DNA from: Sipunculus nudus
Lineage: Eukaryota; Annelida; Sipuncula; Golfingiida; Sipunculidae
DNA length: 64,000 bases
Assembly: GCA_026874595.1 (NCBI GenBank)
Contig: CM049310.1
Span: 32,369,558 to 32,433,557, forward strand
Direction of reading: 5' to 3'
Below the pieces are notes generated by a model. It was not told the origin of the DNA. It was given only the letters and a program-made list of their open reading frames with translations, and made no database searches. This document shows, in pieces, positions 23,089 through 36,600 of the stretch. Position 1 is the stretch's first letter; each line of letters opens with the position of its first letter. The position numbers and the translations under genes were made by a program.

Positions 23089-26000
23089 TAGCGAACCTGT
23101 GAGCTTATGCGATGGTGTGCCGCCGTCCGTCGGCCGTTGTCTGTACGTTAACCTATACTATCTTGAAAATGGCAAGAGTTAGCATCACGAAATTTTATGC
23201 AAATAATTAGTCTTCGAAAAAACTCTATCGGATTTTGCTTATTTTTTGGCTAATTGCATTTTCTTAGATTTTATAGGGAAAAAGCTAAAAAAGCTTTAAA
23301 AATCTTCTTCTCCGAAAATGTTCAGCCAAATTGTCCAATATTTCACAGAAATGATTCCTGGAACAATCTCTCGTTAAGTTTGTTCGAATGCTTTAAGTTT
23401 GGTGATTTTTGGCCAAGTTACAGGATGTTGAACTTAGTCATCTGTCCAAAAAAGCATACTAAAATTACAATCTCAGAAATGGCTCGAGCTATCATCACCA
23501 AATTTTGTGCCAATGTTGGTCACATGAGTCATATCTGAAATTGAGGTATATGTGGCGCCACCTGCATCGGCCTTTTTTGTACGGGGGTCATCAGTGCCCG
23601 TATCATACTGACTGCTACAAAAAACTTCTTCTCTGAAACCATATGGCCAAATTGTTTAATATCGCACAGAAATGATCCTAGGGTAGTGCTTTCTGAAGTT
23701 TGTTCAAATGGTCTCAGTTCATTGACTTTTGGCTGAGTTATGGGAAGCTGAATTTAGTCATATGCCATAACAGCCCATTTTAGCTCAGTGGCTACAAAGA
23801 ACTTCTGCTCAAAAACCACTGGGCCAAATTCTTTAATCTCACACATAAATTATCCTTAGATGTTGATAATTCAAGTTTGTTCAAATGGTTTTGGTTCAGT
23901 AAATTTTGGCTGAATTATGGGAAGCTTAACTTATCCATTTTGCTGTATTTTCCCATATGAGTTATAAACCTGCAAAATTTTTTTCGACTGACGCCACTGA
24001 GGCCAATTTGTTTAATATTTTACAGTAATGATCCCCTGAATAATTCTTATAATAATCGTCTTTTATGGTTCCAAAGAATGAATTTTGGCTGAATTATAAA
24101 GATTGAATTGAGTCATTTTACCTTATATGTTAGCTGTGTGAAACAGATACATCTAGCCTGGCACCAGTTAATCAGCATCCATTACATAATGCCTCTAGAC
24201 ATTTGGATTTCAGGTTATTTATGCTTAATATTGACAAGAATGGTTTTTAAAAGCTTTTAAAATATGTAGATTTATGCTAAATAAATGCTGTGTTTACAAT
24301 CACAGGTATACAGCTCTCTGTGGGTGTATAAAGATGGCTGTACATGGATTATAAATAATTGGTATCCATACTCAACTTTATCCAAGATTTTGCCATCAGT
24401 GAGATGTATCTGTATTATAATTTTGCATTCAATATGCATGTGTAGTAATTTTTAGCGAACCTGTGAGCTAATGCGATGGTTTGGCATCGTCTGTCGTCGT
24501 CGTTAACCCATACTATTTCGAAAACAACTATTGCTATTATCATTAAATTTAATGCAAAAAATTAGCCATCTGAAAAACTCTGCATTTTCTTAGATTTTAT
24601 AGAGAAAAAGCTAAAAAACCTTTAAAAATCTTCTCCTCAGAAACAGTCAAGCCAAATTGTTCAATATTTCACAGAAATAATCTTTTATACCATCTCACTC
24701 AAGTTTGTTCAAATGGTTCAAGTTTGATGAATTTTAGTCGAGTTACAGGAAGTTAAACTTAGCTAACTGTCCAAAAAAGCATACTAAAATGGCAATCTCA
24801 GAAAGGGCTGGAGCTATCATCACCAAATTTTATGCCAGTGTTGGTCTCATGATTCAATTATGAAATTCAGGTATTGGTGGCGCCACCTGCATTGACTTTT
24901 TTTTGTACGGGGGTCATTAGTCATCTGTACATTAATCCATAATTTCTCAGGAATAACAGGAGCTACCATCCCTAGATTTAATGCAATAATCTGTCACATA
25001 TCAAATGTTGTGGGATTCAGCTTATTTTTTGCTATCTGCATTTACTTAGATTTTATAGGGAAAAAGCTGAAAAACCTTTTTAAAGTCTTCTTCTTGTAAA
25101 CGGTCCAGCCAAATAGTTCAATATTTTACAAAAATGATCCCAGAGGCAAGCCCTTTCAAGTTTGTTCAAATGGTTTGCATTTGATGAATTTAAGTGGTGT
25201 TACACAAATTTGAACAGTCATTTGGCCAATTAAGCATACTGACATAGTAATCTCAGAAATGACAGAAGCTAGCATTACAAGGGATTGTGCAAATATTGGT
25301 CACATGACTCATATTTGAAGTTGCAGATTTTGTGGTGCAATCTACATTGACCTGTTTTTTATTAGCAAAAACCTCATAATTTTAGCCTCTTTCAGCGTAA
25401 AATGTTTATGATGAAACTGTCAAGTTGAATCGTTCAATTTTTCAAAAGATTTATCCTAGGACATGGTTCTTTCAATCATATCAGAAAAGCTTAAGTTGGT
25501 CTTATGGCCATTATTATGTCTATTTCAAACTGAGGACTGCAAAACTGTTCTTCTACAAAATTATTGTTTCAATTATAACTTCTGTAACATTGCACAAAAA
25601 TTATTCTTAGGTGGCCTTTGTTCAAGTTTACTTTGGCAGATTTTTGGCAGAATTATTGAACCTTTAACAATGAAAGAACTGCATCTTTTGTTATTTTAGA
25701 TATTTTGATAATAAGTTTATGAATATGTCAGCTTGAAAAAAAGCATTTTAGCCAAAGTCTTTCAGTATGTGTAAACAGATTGACCAACAGACCAAGATTG
25801 TGTTTGTTTCTTTAAATAGGTTGAGAAACTGCTGTTTCAGATTTGGCAACAGATCAAGAGTTCATTCAGTGCAGCCAGATATAGGTCAAGAGTTCAGTCA
25901 GTGCAGCCAAGCACAAGGCATGTGACCACCTCATGGGTGACATGTGAACACCTCATGGCCACCATGTGATCACCTCATGGGTGTCATGCCCCTCAGGGCT

Positions 26001-26612
26001 GCATGTGGACCACCAACTGTGTTAGATTATGCAACAGGTCAAGAGTTCACTCAGTGCAGCCAGGTACAGGTCGAAAGTTCACTCAGTCTAGCCAGGTGCA
26101 GGTCATGAGTTCACTTAGTGCAGCCTGAGCCAGCTAGCAAATTTGTCACAATTCACTCGGGGCAACTGCCTTTCTCACCTAAGCCTGGTCAGCCCCATGC
26201 ATCAGACTCAAGGTAAGTTTGATGTATTGGCCTGATATTTTCACCAGTCTATGTGTCTTTGATGGTTTTCTCGTTCACAAGACAGGTGTCGCCACCAACA
26301 ATGACTTTTGCACAGTGTATGTGCCTGCTTATTTCTACAGAGAAATTTGATATATCAGCCTGAAATTGGGCATATGTATATATCTCTGATAGCTTTGTTG
26401 TATACAAGACTGGTGGTGCCAGCTACAATCATTTTTGTGTTGTGTGCACCCATGCCAGAATTTCAGCAGTGATGTTTGTGTAATTGTTTCTTATTTAAAA
26501 TGTTTAGTACTTGCATTGTTCATGTACATGAGAAGTAATGGTCCAGCATTGAAGCATTATACCTGGTGTATTTCCTAATGCACAGGTTCGCACTAGGCCT
26601 GTAGGCCTTGTT
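23089..26612 (+). mobile_element. family-2 HINE-like elements, two heads and one tail
   Basis: Heads 'TTTAGCGAACCTGTGAGCT' occur at 23089 and 24453, each followed by GCGATGGT and a GTCCGTCG-like pyrimidine stretch. A single tail at 26581-26612 has CACAGGTTCGC, the exact 11-bp inverse of the head's GCGAACCTGTG, then AGGCCT-GT-AGGCCT and CTTGTT. The core units share 'TGCATTTTCTTAGATTTTAT' and 'CAGCCAAATTGTTCAATATT' style blocks with 'GGCGCCACCTGCATTG'. The two-heads, one-tail structure suggests one copy inserted in or next to another, or loss of the first tail. Confidence 0.65.
25849..26130 (+). repeat. composite minisatellite, about 33-bp and 22-bp units
   Basis: Units like CAGGTCAAGAGTTCACTCAG + TGCAGCCAGG occur about five times (25850, 25883, 26037, 26069, 26101). 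Between them at 25919-25985 are three 22-bp units CATGTGA(C/A/T)CACCTCATGG. The array is inside the family-2 element near its 3' end. Confidence 0.75.
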
Positions 26613-27619
26613 TAAATATAAATAAAAGCCATAAAACCAGGTGCTTGTGATCATTATTTAAATTTGTGAATTTTGTATATTCTGGATTCTCAACATCATT
26701 GTTTGGCTCAAACTGAATAAATACCAGACATGGTGCAAATACTTTGCAAATGTATTTGAATACGAATATGAATCATTATAAAATTTCTTGCATAACAATG
26801 GGAATTCAGGTAACAATGAAAGTATTTGAATACCAGTGCAAATACTTTCAAAATGTATTCATGAATGCTTTCATGAATATATTCTATAATGTTATTTAAA
26901 TAATCATTTCAGTTATATATTTTTTTTTTAAATCATGAATCTCTTATTATTTTTAATAAAAATTATATTTGCCACAATATTTGCTATTAAATTTTAATAA
27001 ATAGTTAAACTCATATATTATATGTGCTGCTTATAAGTTATATGGCCAAGTCAAAATCTGTGTGACAAAAGCACTCCATTTGTCAATAAAATAAATGAAA
27101 TCAATCCTCCTCCCTGGCTCCAAAGATACTATCTAAATCATACATAAGCTAAACACCAACAACTCATAATACAGCTTTTATTTATTACCACACAAAACCA
27201 GCATGTGCCTCATTTCCAAATCATATTTTTTTATCATATATAAGAGCTGAGTGCCATGACCCATGGGTCCCTTGTTTTAAAAAAGTCAAAATAGATTTGG
27301 ACCATGAATAAACCACTTTGGACATCATAAAAACATGTTCAAGTCCAGATAATGATACCTTATAAGGTGGTCTACCTGTAGGCTTTTAATTGTGGTTCTT
27401 TGAAACAATACTAAAACATGACCATTTTTGGCCAAAGTAACCCCGTTTTACGGTATAATTTTAGGCTTTTTAACTTCAAGGTCAACTTCAGCTGAGGTCC
27501 CTTATTTTTTTCAGGTGCAATTTCAGATTCATACCACAACTGTATAAACATAAACTGTCCTTTATTATATTTCTCCATAGGTCAGAGAAATCAGTTGTTT
27601 AGGTCTGTTTTTTTTACAG

Positions 27620-30600
27620 CTCTGCATGTTTGAAGGCATTCCATTATGTTTGCAAAACTGAAGAAAAAGTTACAAGATGAAGTTACTGAAACTGGTCCTA
27701 TGGTCCATGGGTCAGGTTTATCCAGTCCAGTCTCACGGACATTCTCAGGTAAATGGACTTCACTTTAACTGTATTACAAATAAACCATAATGAGCACCAT
27801 ACTCTAAGATAGTAAATTCATATACTGTTTATATGTAGCTTTCTTAACCACTCTAGTATAAAAGAGCTAGATATGAGGGTATGAAATTTATGAATGTTAA
27901 TGCACTCTGTTTAAATTGATGACATATCCAGGTAGTCTGAGACTGTTTTGAAGTGTGCATGTTTTTTAAAGAAAGGAATGGTACAGTGAAGTTAAAAAGG
28001 TGCACAGTACAGTGAAGTTACTTGTTACAACTAAAATGTACTAATTGTGTGGAATACAATCTTTAAAACGTAAAGAAAAAAAGACTAATAATTGTAATTT
28101 AAGACCGCAGGCCTGCAAAAATGACATGAATTAAATGGGTTTTTAAAATATATTGAAAAAAATGCATGTTCCTTTATTAATATCCAGAATAAAGGAAACA
28201 TTATTTGTGATCTTTAACACCAATATATTTACCAGTGCTAAGGTGCAAGCATACATCTGACATGCAGGGTCTGAAAAATCACACATGCTTTCCTTTTATC
28301 ACAAAACTACCTTGTGAAATGCTTCTAAATCAATAACAGGCTGATTGTAAATTTATTTTGATGAAACTATTTATAATTTTGGATTCAATTTATATGCCCA
28401 TTAATGTTATTAGCTCAGCTGACTATAAGTCATCTGAGCTATAGTTGTGGTCCATTGTCCGTTGTCCATCTGTCCTTCCGTCTGTCCGTAGATGTGGCAC
28501 GTTTTGAAACTGTAAGACCTAGGAATCCAAAATTCGGCAAAATGTTAGATGTCCCCAAGATCTCCTACCAAGCCGAAAACTGGGTCTTTGCGACTTCGTT
28601 CCTTTGAGAAATTAAGGAAAAACCTCAATTTTTTAGTAAAACCCTATTTTCACACTTCAGGACTGCCTAATATCAAAACCACTGATCTGTTTTTCCTAAT
28701 ATTTGCCATAAATTTTTCACTATATAGTTCCTATCTACATGCCAGAAATTAGGTCTGTATTATATAATTTAAAAAAGTTATGGGTTCAAACATAATGCAT
28801 TGTGTAAAAAATCAGGAAAGATATTTGATCACTTAACACAAAACATGTGAAAACTAAGGACTTTTTTCCATGAATATAACTTTCATTAATCAAAATTAAA
28901 TTGTATACCCAAAATAAGATCAAAATCTTTAAAATTTTTTTAAAATATTAGCAAAAACAAAAAATTGTTACCTTAAATTTTGCCCAACTTTGGCCACGGC
29001 ACGTTTTTTTCCTGTAAGTACTGTTACTTTAATTTTCACAGCATGTACACATAAGGATTTAATCTGTTGAAATCTGAAATTTGAAAATAAAAGCTGCAAA
29101 ATTAGGCTAGTTATTGAATTTTTTTGGAGGCTCTTGTTGTATTCCCTTACATTGTCAAGCAGTCCACTTTGGTCACTATAGGTCATTCAGCGCAGCTCTT
29201 TATGCTCCCCAGGCTGTTGGCATAATGTCAGATGTCCCAATGATCTCCTACCAAGCTGAAAACTGGGTCTTTGCAACTTTTTTCCTTTGAGAAATTAAGG
29301 AAAAACCTCAATTTTAATTAAAAACCTATTTCAACACTTCAGGACTGCCTAATATCAAAATCACTCATCTGTTTTTCCTCATATTTACCTTAAATATTCC
29401 TCTATATAGTTCCTATCTACATGCCAGAAATAAGGTCTGTATTATATGATTTAAAAAAGTTATTGGCTCAAACATAATTCATTTTGTAAAAAATCAGGAA
29501 AGATATTTGATTGCTTAACACAAAACAAGTTAAAGCTAAGGACTTTTTTTCCAGTAATATAACTTTAATTAATCAAAATTAAATTGTATACCCAAAATTA
29601 GATCAAAATCTTTTAATTTTTTTAAAATATTAGCAAAAATAAAAAATTGGTACCTTAAATTTTGCCCAACTTTGGCCACGGCACGTTTTTTTCCTGTAAG
29701 TACTGTGGATTTAATTTTCACAGCATGTGCACATAAGGATTTCATCTGTTAAAATAAAAGCTGCAAAATTAGGCTAGTTATTGAATTTTTTTTGGAGGCT
29801 CTTGTTGTATTCCCTTACATTGTCAAGCAGTGCACTTTGGTCACTGTAGGTCATTCAGTGCAGCTCTCTATGCTCCCCAGGCTGTTGGCATAATGTTATG
29901 CAATCCCAATCCCTCTCTCCACTGAGTTGAGCTTGATCAGGCTGTCTGCAGTTAATACCATACCACAGGGAGCCTTTTTCTCCCCCCCCCCCCCCCCCCC
30001 CACCATATTCTGTTGACAGACCTGTACTATGAACTAGATGAATCTTAAAATTAACATTTTTTTCAGCAACGAGCAGTAACAAGGGAGACCCCTCCATCAC
30101 ACCCACCCCTTCAATACACAGGACTAATAAACAAGATGAATCTTATCATTTTAATGTTAAATAAATTCTTTTTGATGAGACTTGGACAATATTGATTTTT
30201 TTTAAAAAACAATTCAGGAATTTAATCCTTATATTCAAATGTGATAAAATATTAGGATCTAATGTTAGAGCTAACTGATAAGATTTAAGAAGATATAAAT
30301 ACTTTGTAGCATTTCATTCATATCTCTTAAAGTTGGCAGGGCCTAGGTGTGAATAACACTGTTAACTTAGTATTAAAATTAGGAATATTGGTCAAATTTT
30401 GTGGGATTAATTTTTAACTCATATGGCCATATATTTAACTTTTGAGAACTTAATTACCTTCACACATTATTTGTTTATGAAATGTTACTTTTATATAACA
30501 CTTACCGCAAGCCTATTTGTTCCCTTGGTGCATCACTAAATGGTTTAGCTCATGTCCATTATTCTATAATTTACAGAGTTTCATTTTAGCAGGGCCATTT

Positions 30601-33600
30601 TCTCATAGCTTTTCTAATGATAATATACATGAAAAACCAAAAGAAATAAAAATATTTTGCAGTTACTAATATTTTCCAAAATTTAGCTGAGCGATGTGAC
30701 CCATGGGTCCCTTGTTATATTGGACCTCAGGAAAATTAATCTACATGCCTCATTAGTTGAGCACTTGCATTTTTAGCTCAGCTGACTGTAAGTCATCTGA
30801 GCTATAGCCATCACTCTTTGTCCGTCGTCCGTCCGGCCATCCGGCCGTCTGTCCCTCAACAAGGCACAAATGGTAACCACTGGACCTGGAATCTTCTAAC
30901 TTTACATCCAGAGAGGTCCATGAAAAATCTGCTTGGAAACCTGGAATAAGGTCTCTGTTACCCATATCCTTACAGCTATGGGGCTCCAAAGTAACCCCTG
31001 GAATAATAAAAAATTTGATACAAAAGCTCACGTATCTGAGCAACGAAATTCATTGATCACCATGATTCTTTGCATGGATATTAAAAAAAGCGTCTTTCAT
31101 CAGTTTCTGCAGACTGATGGCGCCACCTGTATTTTTTTTATTTTGTAAGATTTTTTTTCTCTTTTTTGACACCTGAAAAGATGCTGTCATCTTTTAATAG
31201 GGCACAAATCGTAACGACTTGACCTAGAATATTCTTTTTGTGACATGCTGGGAGGGCCATGAAAAGTCTCCTTTGAAACCTGAAATTAGGTCTCTGTCAC
31301 CCATATTGTCCGAGCTATAGGGCTTAGAAATACCCCTTAGAATAATTGAAAATTTGATACCAAAGTAGGGCACAAATCATAACCATTGAGCCTAGAATCT
31401 TCTAACTTGACATCCTGAGAGTTCCTCAAAAATTCTCCCAAGAAACCTGAAATTGGGTCACAGGGACGTATATTCTCAGAGTTTCGGGTATGTTTGAGCA
31501 CCCCAGAAATATGCATAATACACACAAATTGCCAGATTCCTCATGAAAGGCTGGTTAGATTGTCATCAAACTTGTTGTGCTCACTGGTCTTGATGAACTT
31601 AAGCATGAACAATGATGCCACCTATCTTAATTGGTTGTCTGTGCAAGGACATATTATCAACATGTCAGTTGGCTGAGTGTCATGACCCATGGGTCCCTTG
31701 TTTTAGGTGTAATTGATTAAAATACTGGGCACTGGCCCTACTGGGTACCTGGGTGCAAATGTCATATGTTCCCGAAAGGTTCTGTGCACCTGGGTAAGTG
31801 CCTATAGAGCTGCAATACTGTTAGACACATAAACATCTGACAGTCCATACATGGTCAAACATTGACATCAACACTAAAACATGATGCCATACCAGACACC
31901 AAAGATAAGGTTAACAGGATTTTCTTAACTTTGTATATTTATGCAGGATCCCATTTATGGCCATTTATCAGTTCTTAACTTATTTTTTCTTCTTTATTAT
32001 ATAATTTAGTGTATCATTTGGTAGTGGTTTTGACATCAGTGTATTTGTGCACCTTGAAATAATTTCTACACCAAATTAATGAATTGTAATATTACTGTAT
32101 TTGTGCACCCTGAAATAATTTTTCCAACCTATTTGTAATAGCCTCAGTGCACAGGTTAGCCTTATCATGAGCAGGTATTTTGTATACTAAATGCTCTTGT
32201 TACAACTTGCAAAACATTTAAAGCTTATTGGAGGCACCTGGGTCTGTATATCTAATAATGACCCAGGCATCTTCCACAAATAATAGTTGTCACAGTCTGG
32301 AAAGAGCTGGAGTTGTTTAAAATGTATTGTTAGCTACGTCTGCTGTTGCTGCTAATGTTGCTGTCATGCAGCAGTCTAACAAGTAGGTGTCAAAAGCTTG
32401 TAGACTGTAAAGAAAATAATAACAATACTATCAAAATTTGCATTGCACACAGTTACTATCATCTTTATGTGCAATGCCAGTACCAGTGATTTATCCATCA
32501 TAGGCCAAGTACCATTTGCTTATATATTTTACTAAACCTAACCAAGAATAGGTTATTGATTTGGTGCATTTTGTGAGAGTCATATATTGATTTGTTGCAC
32601 TTTGTAAGAGTTGGCCATTTTGTTTTCCAGCTCGGGACCTTTCTTCGCCAGAGGCTGTGAGGAAGGACAGCATACAATCTGACAGCCCAACGCCAGGCAG
32701 TGGGGACGAAGTGGTAAATACCTCTCTTGTTTTGGTGGAGGCTTCTGCCTCTTCCTGATTATTGCAAATTAGCTAAGTGAATTTTTTACAAACTCCCTCA
32801 AAGGATGTTTTAGTACTCTCACTGGATCTGTGTGTAATGTATCCATACACAGACAATGATACATACACCTCTGCATAACCTCAGCTTCTTTCCAAAGAAA
32901 ACCACTTGCTTTCAAGTTTCATCACCAAGGTTTATACATGCTCATTTGCTGGTTAACCACTGGTTCCTGCCAGAGAAACCACCAAGCATTTCACATCCAA
33001 AAACCCAAGGTCAATAAACCCTGGCACGCCACTGCAGCCCATATGTACAGATAATTGGTCCTTCTTATAAATGATTATTAGATAACACATAAATATAGAA
33101 TATCCTCATTTTGAGTTCAGATAAATAAGATTTTAAGATGATTAGTGTTCAAATTATCAATGCCCTTATGTAAATGGGTCTCAAACTAATTTACTGTAGC
33201 ATTTGGACTGGATCTGTGAGTACTCAGCTTGTGTTGTGAGACCCAGTATATATACGTATTTACCATTATAAGACACAGTCACTGTTATATCTGTCTGTTA
33301 TTTCAGGTGAAGGAAACCAGTAAAGAAGAGATCATGGCTTTATTGATGAAGCGGACTGACCAGGTCAAGAAGCTGGAGGGCAGCATTAGTGGTGAGATGG
33401 GGGATATTTTCTGAACAAACACATATCTCTGTGTCTCCTTTTTGATTAGTCAGTCTCCACCTGATGTCACCCCAGTATATATTACAGCTAACTTGTGCAA
33501 CTGTTTGAAACCAAACAAAACTATACAATGTTTTGCCTTTGATGTTAGAGGTATCATGTGTGTATGCTAATTAGTAGATAATGCTGCCACTTCCCCACTT

Positions 33601-36600
33601 ATTTTATGACAGTGGTAGCTCATAGGGCCATTCCACACATTTTTGCATATTACTTTTAATATTGTTTTAGAGGTGGTTAATTAGAGACCATCTCAGGCTC
33701 CAGTTTTACTTTATGCTTTCACTGGATGTCATCATTTTGCATCTAACACCAGATGAAGGTATCCCACATTTAACCATGTGACAGTATTCAAATGAAATCC
33801 TGTATTTGTTGTTGACTGAATGTTTACAGGTGTTAGAGTTGATAAATAGTTAAAAAATGTGACATTAATTCTTTTGATTTCAGACCTTGCTGCAAAGATC
33901 AAAGACAGAAACAAGACAATAGAAAAACTTGAAAACAATATTCTAGATGACAAAGAAGGTAAGGGCATCAGTTTACCACAATAAATACATTCCCCAGTTT
34001 TCCACTGTGGACACAAACAGAATTTAGCATTTCACTAATCACAGATGGTGTGAGAAAAGAGGTAAAGATTATAGTCTCTCCACGGAGAATAACAATGTTG
34101 ATAGTGAAGAATGTGAATCTGTGACCCAGGCCCAGAGATTGCTACAGTTTGCTTTACTATGGACTCTTCTTTCTTCAAGCCAATATGGCTAATGTCATCT
34201 TAGTTTTACAGGTATCTGGATATCTTAGTTCAAATATATTTGCAGTAGGCATTGAACTTCATTACTGATGGTCTCCAGTTCAGACTATGCCAGGGTATCA
34301 AAAACATATTGGTGAAATTCTGAGAGAACCTAAGAGATTTTTCTTAATGTCCCAGAAACAGATTAGGATGTCTGGATTATTCATAACCTGGAGCATTTAA
34401 CAAAATGTAATCCTAAAGGCTTAAATGGTGGCATATCCTTCTTATCATATGCTTACCTTCATCCTCATTCAATAGACCTATCATTAAAAAAATGCTCTTC
34501 ACGCATGTGACCCTTAACACAAGACTTAATTTACAGTTTATATCAGTGAATATAGATGGTTTGTGGTCAGACTTATATCCTCAGTATTATTTTTGTTCTG
34601 TTCATGGGCTTTAAGATCATATCCAGTGTGTGTAGAATAGTAATGTACAAAATATGTTGTTCCAGAAACTGAGAAAAGGATGAAGAAACTGCATGAAGAA
34701 TTTGAAAAGAAAGAGGCAGAAGTCAGACAGGAATGTTACCAAATGATAGAGCTGAAAGATCAGGTGGGGTTAAAGGTCACACAGATCTGCCTTGACACAT
34801 TTGTACATTTTAACAACAACAGTTAATGAGCTGTCCTTTATGAGTTGACCTTGAACAGTGTAATGGTATAACAGCATGGGTCTTTATCAGTGTTAAGTAT
34901 TGTAGTATATAGTAAACCTTTTGGTCTCAGATGTCATAGGTGTCATTGTGATTTTACTGGCTTTATCAGTATCATGTATAAGTAATGCCAAATGAAGCAT
35001 CATAGGTTACTAAACCACATCATAGAAGTCTTTTATTATTTTGGTCTGAAATATAAGACTGACATGCTGAGGAAATCAACTTTTAATTTGGCATAAATAT
35101 ACTTAGGGGTCAGGGACGTATAATATAGGTGGCGGGGGGGGGGGGGGGAATGGGGTGTGTATATATCCCCCCCACACTTTTTGGCAAGGAGGGATGGTCA
35201 ATGTAATCATCCCCCACTGTTCAGAGAATAATATTTATATATTGCAGATTAAATATATTAATAAATAGAATTATAGACTTTGGTTCCATTTCTGAATTTT
35301 AAAATATTACATCTAAACCTGGTTTATACTGGAAACATTATACCTTATTTTCTAAAACCTTATAATTTTTTTAATATATTTGAAATGTGATTAAGTAAGT
35401 AAGTATATATATATATGTATGTATAAGTGTGTCATACAGGTGTGTGTGTGTAGTCACCACATCCCATCCCCCCAACCCTGGAAAAAAAATTGACGCCACT
35501 GTTAGGGGTTGATTGCCCTGAAAGCTTGGTAATGTATCACTAGGCACACACCACTGGGCAAAGAGATATTAAAGCTAAAACCTTGTGTCAGGTCCGACAT
35601 TGAGACCTCTAGTGGTTCACTTTCTTGAAGAGAGCGCTGTAAGTAAGGTCTCTTATTTGCCTCAGGAAATGAAAGAGAAGATTGATGCTGTGGAGAGTGA
35701 GAAAGCTGCTGTTGAGGAACGGTTGAAGAAAGCAGAAGAATACAAGGAGAAATATTTCCGGAGTGAGGAGATGAATGATGAGATCCAGGGACTGACAGCT
35801 CAGGAGATGGCGAAGATCAAACACATGGTGAGTCATAAAGATAACCATCACAGGTCATAAATTTACCCTCCACAGGTCACATCATAAAGCTACCCACAGT
35901 CAGCATCATTTCTATCAGGGATTTAATTTGAATGCCCTGTCAGCGATGAATGCATTTTCTGTCCTTTACAGATTTGTAGCAGGTTGTGTTTTCACTCATG
36001 TCTGTTTATGAGTTGGTTCATTTGTCTGTCATCATCAGGATTATTACCACACCTATTTCTATGAAACTGTTTTGAAGGTTGTGCCATTGATCAGGGAAGA
36101 CCGCATTAATTTTAAGTGTGGATCCAGAGAAAGGGGCAGATCCAGTAGTATTTTTTTGCCTTTTACAGAAGCTAAATACCCCTACTGCCATCTGTCAGCT
36201 GATTTCAACACAGGACAAAAACTTTAGAACACAGGTGTACATAAGAAATGGGATTAGATTGTTGTGCAGATCCAGTTAAAGGTGTAAATCCAGTACAGTT
36301 GTTTTGACTTGATGAAGGCATTCTGATTAATTATACCTCTCCAAGGTGTTGAGAGGTATTATGTTTAACCTATTAGAATTTGGTTTGGTGGTGGACCAGA
36401 GGGCCCCCCACACCCCCCTGTTCTCTGATTTTTGGATCTGCTACTTTGGTTTGTTAACATGCAATACTACATAAATGTTATGTACAGGTGAAGTTAAACT
36501 TTTGTAGAGGGTTAAGAATAATGTGACGAAACAATCCATTAAATTTGGGAGGTAAAATGGATCCCATGTTTTTTCATTCAAAGACTGTATTTCCATTGTA

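Larger units (their letters stand above)
21590..27276 (+). mobile_element. family-1 HINE-like element carrying nested insertions
   Basis: The head AGCTCAGCTGAC...GTCATCTGAGCT (its own hairpin, AGCTCAG/CTGAGCT) is at 21591. The next family-1 tail, AGCTGAGTGCC + GACCCATGGGTC + CTTGTT, is at 27244-27276. Two tandem-related core units follow the head (about 21680-22270 and 22330-22790). The middle is occupied by family-2 sequence at 23089-26612. Pairing this head with this tail is inferred from nesting. Confidence 0.5.

Noticed and set aside
26200-26222. Strong donor-like CAAG|GTAAGT at about 26213 as a golgin-97 first-exon end
   Set aside because: It lies inside the family-2 repeat next to a minisatellite, so it is more likely repeat sequence.
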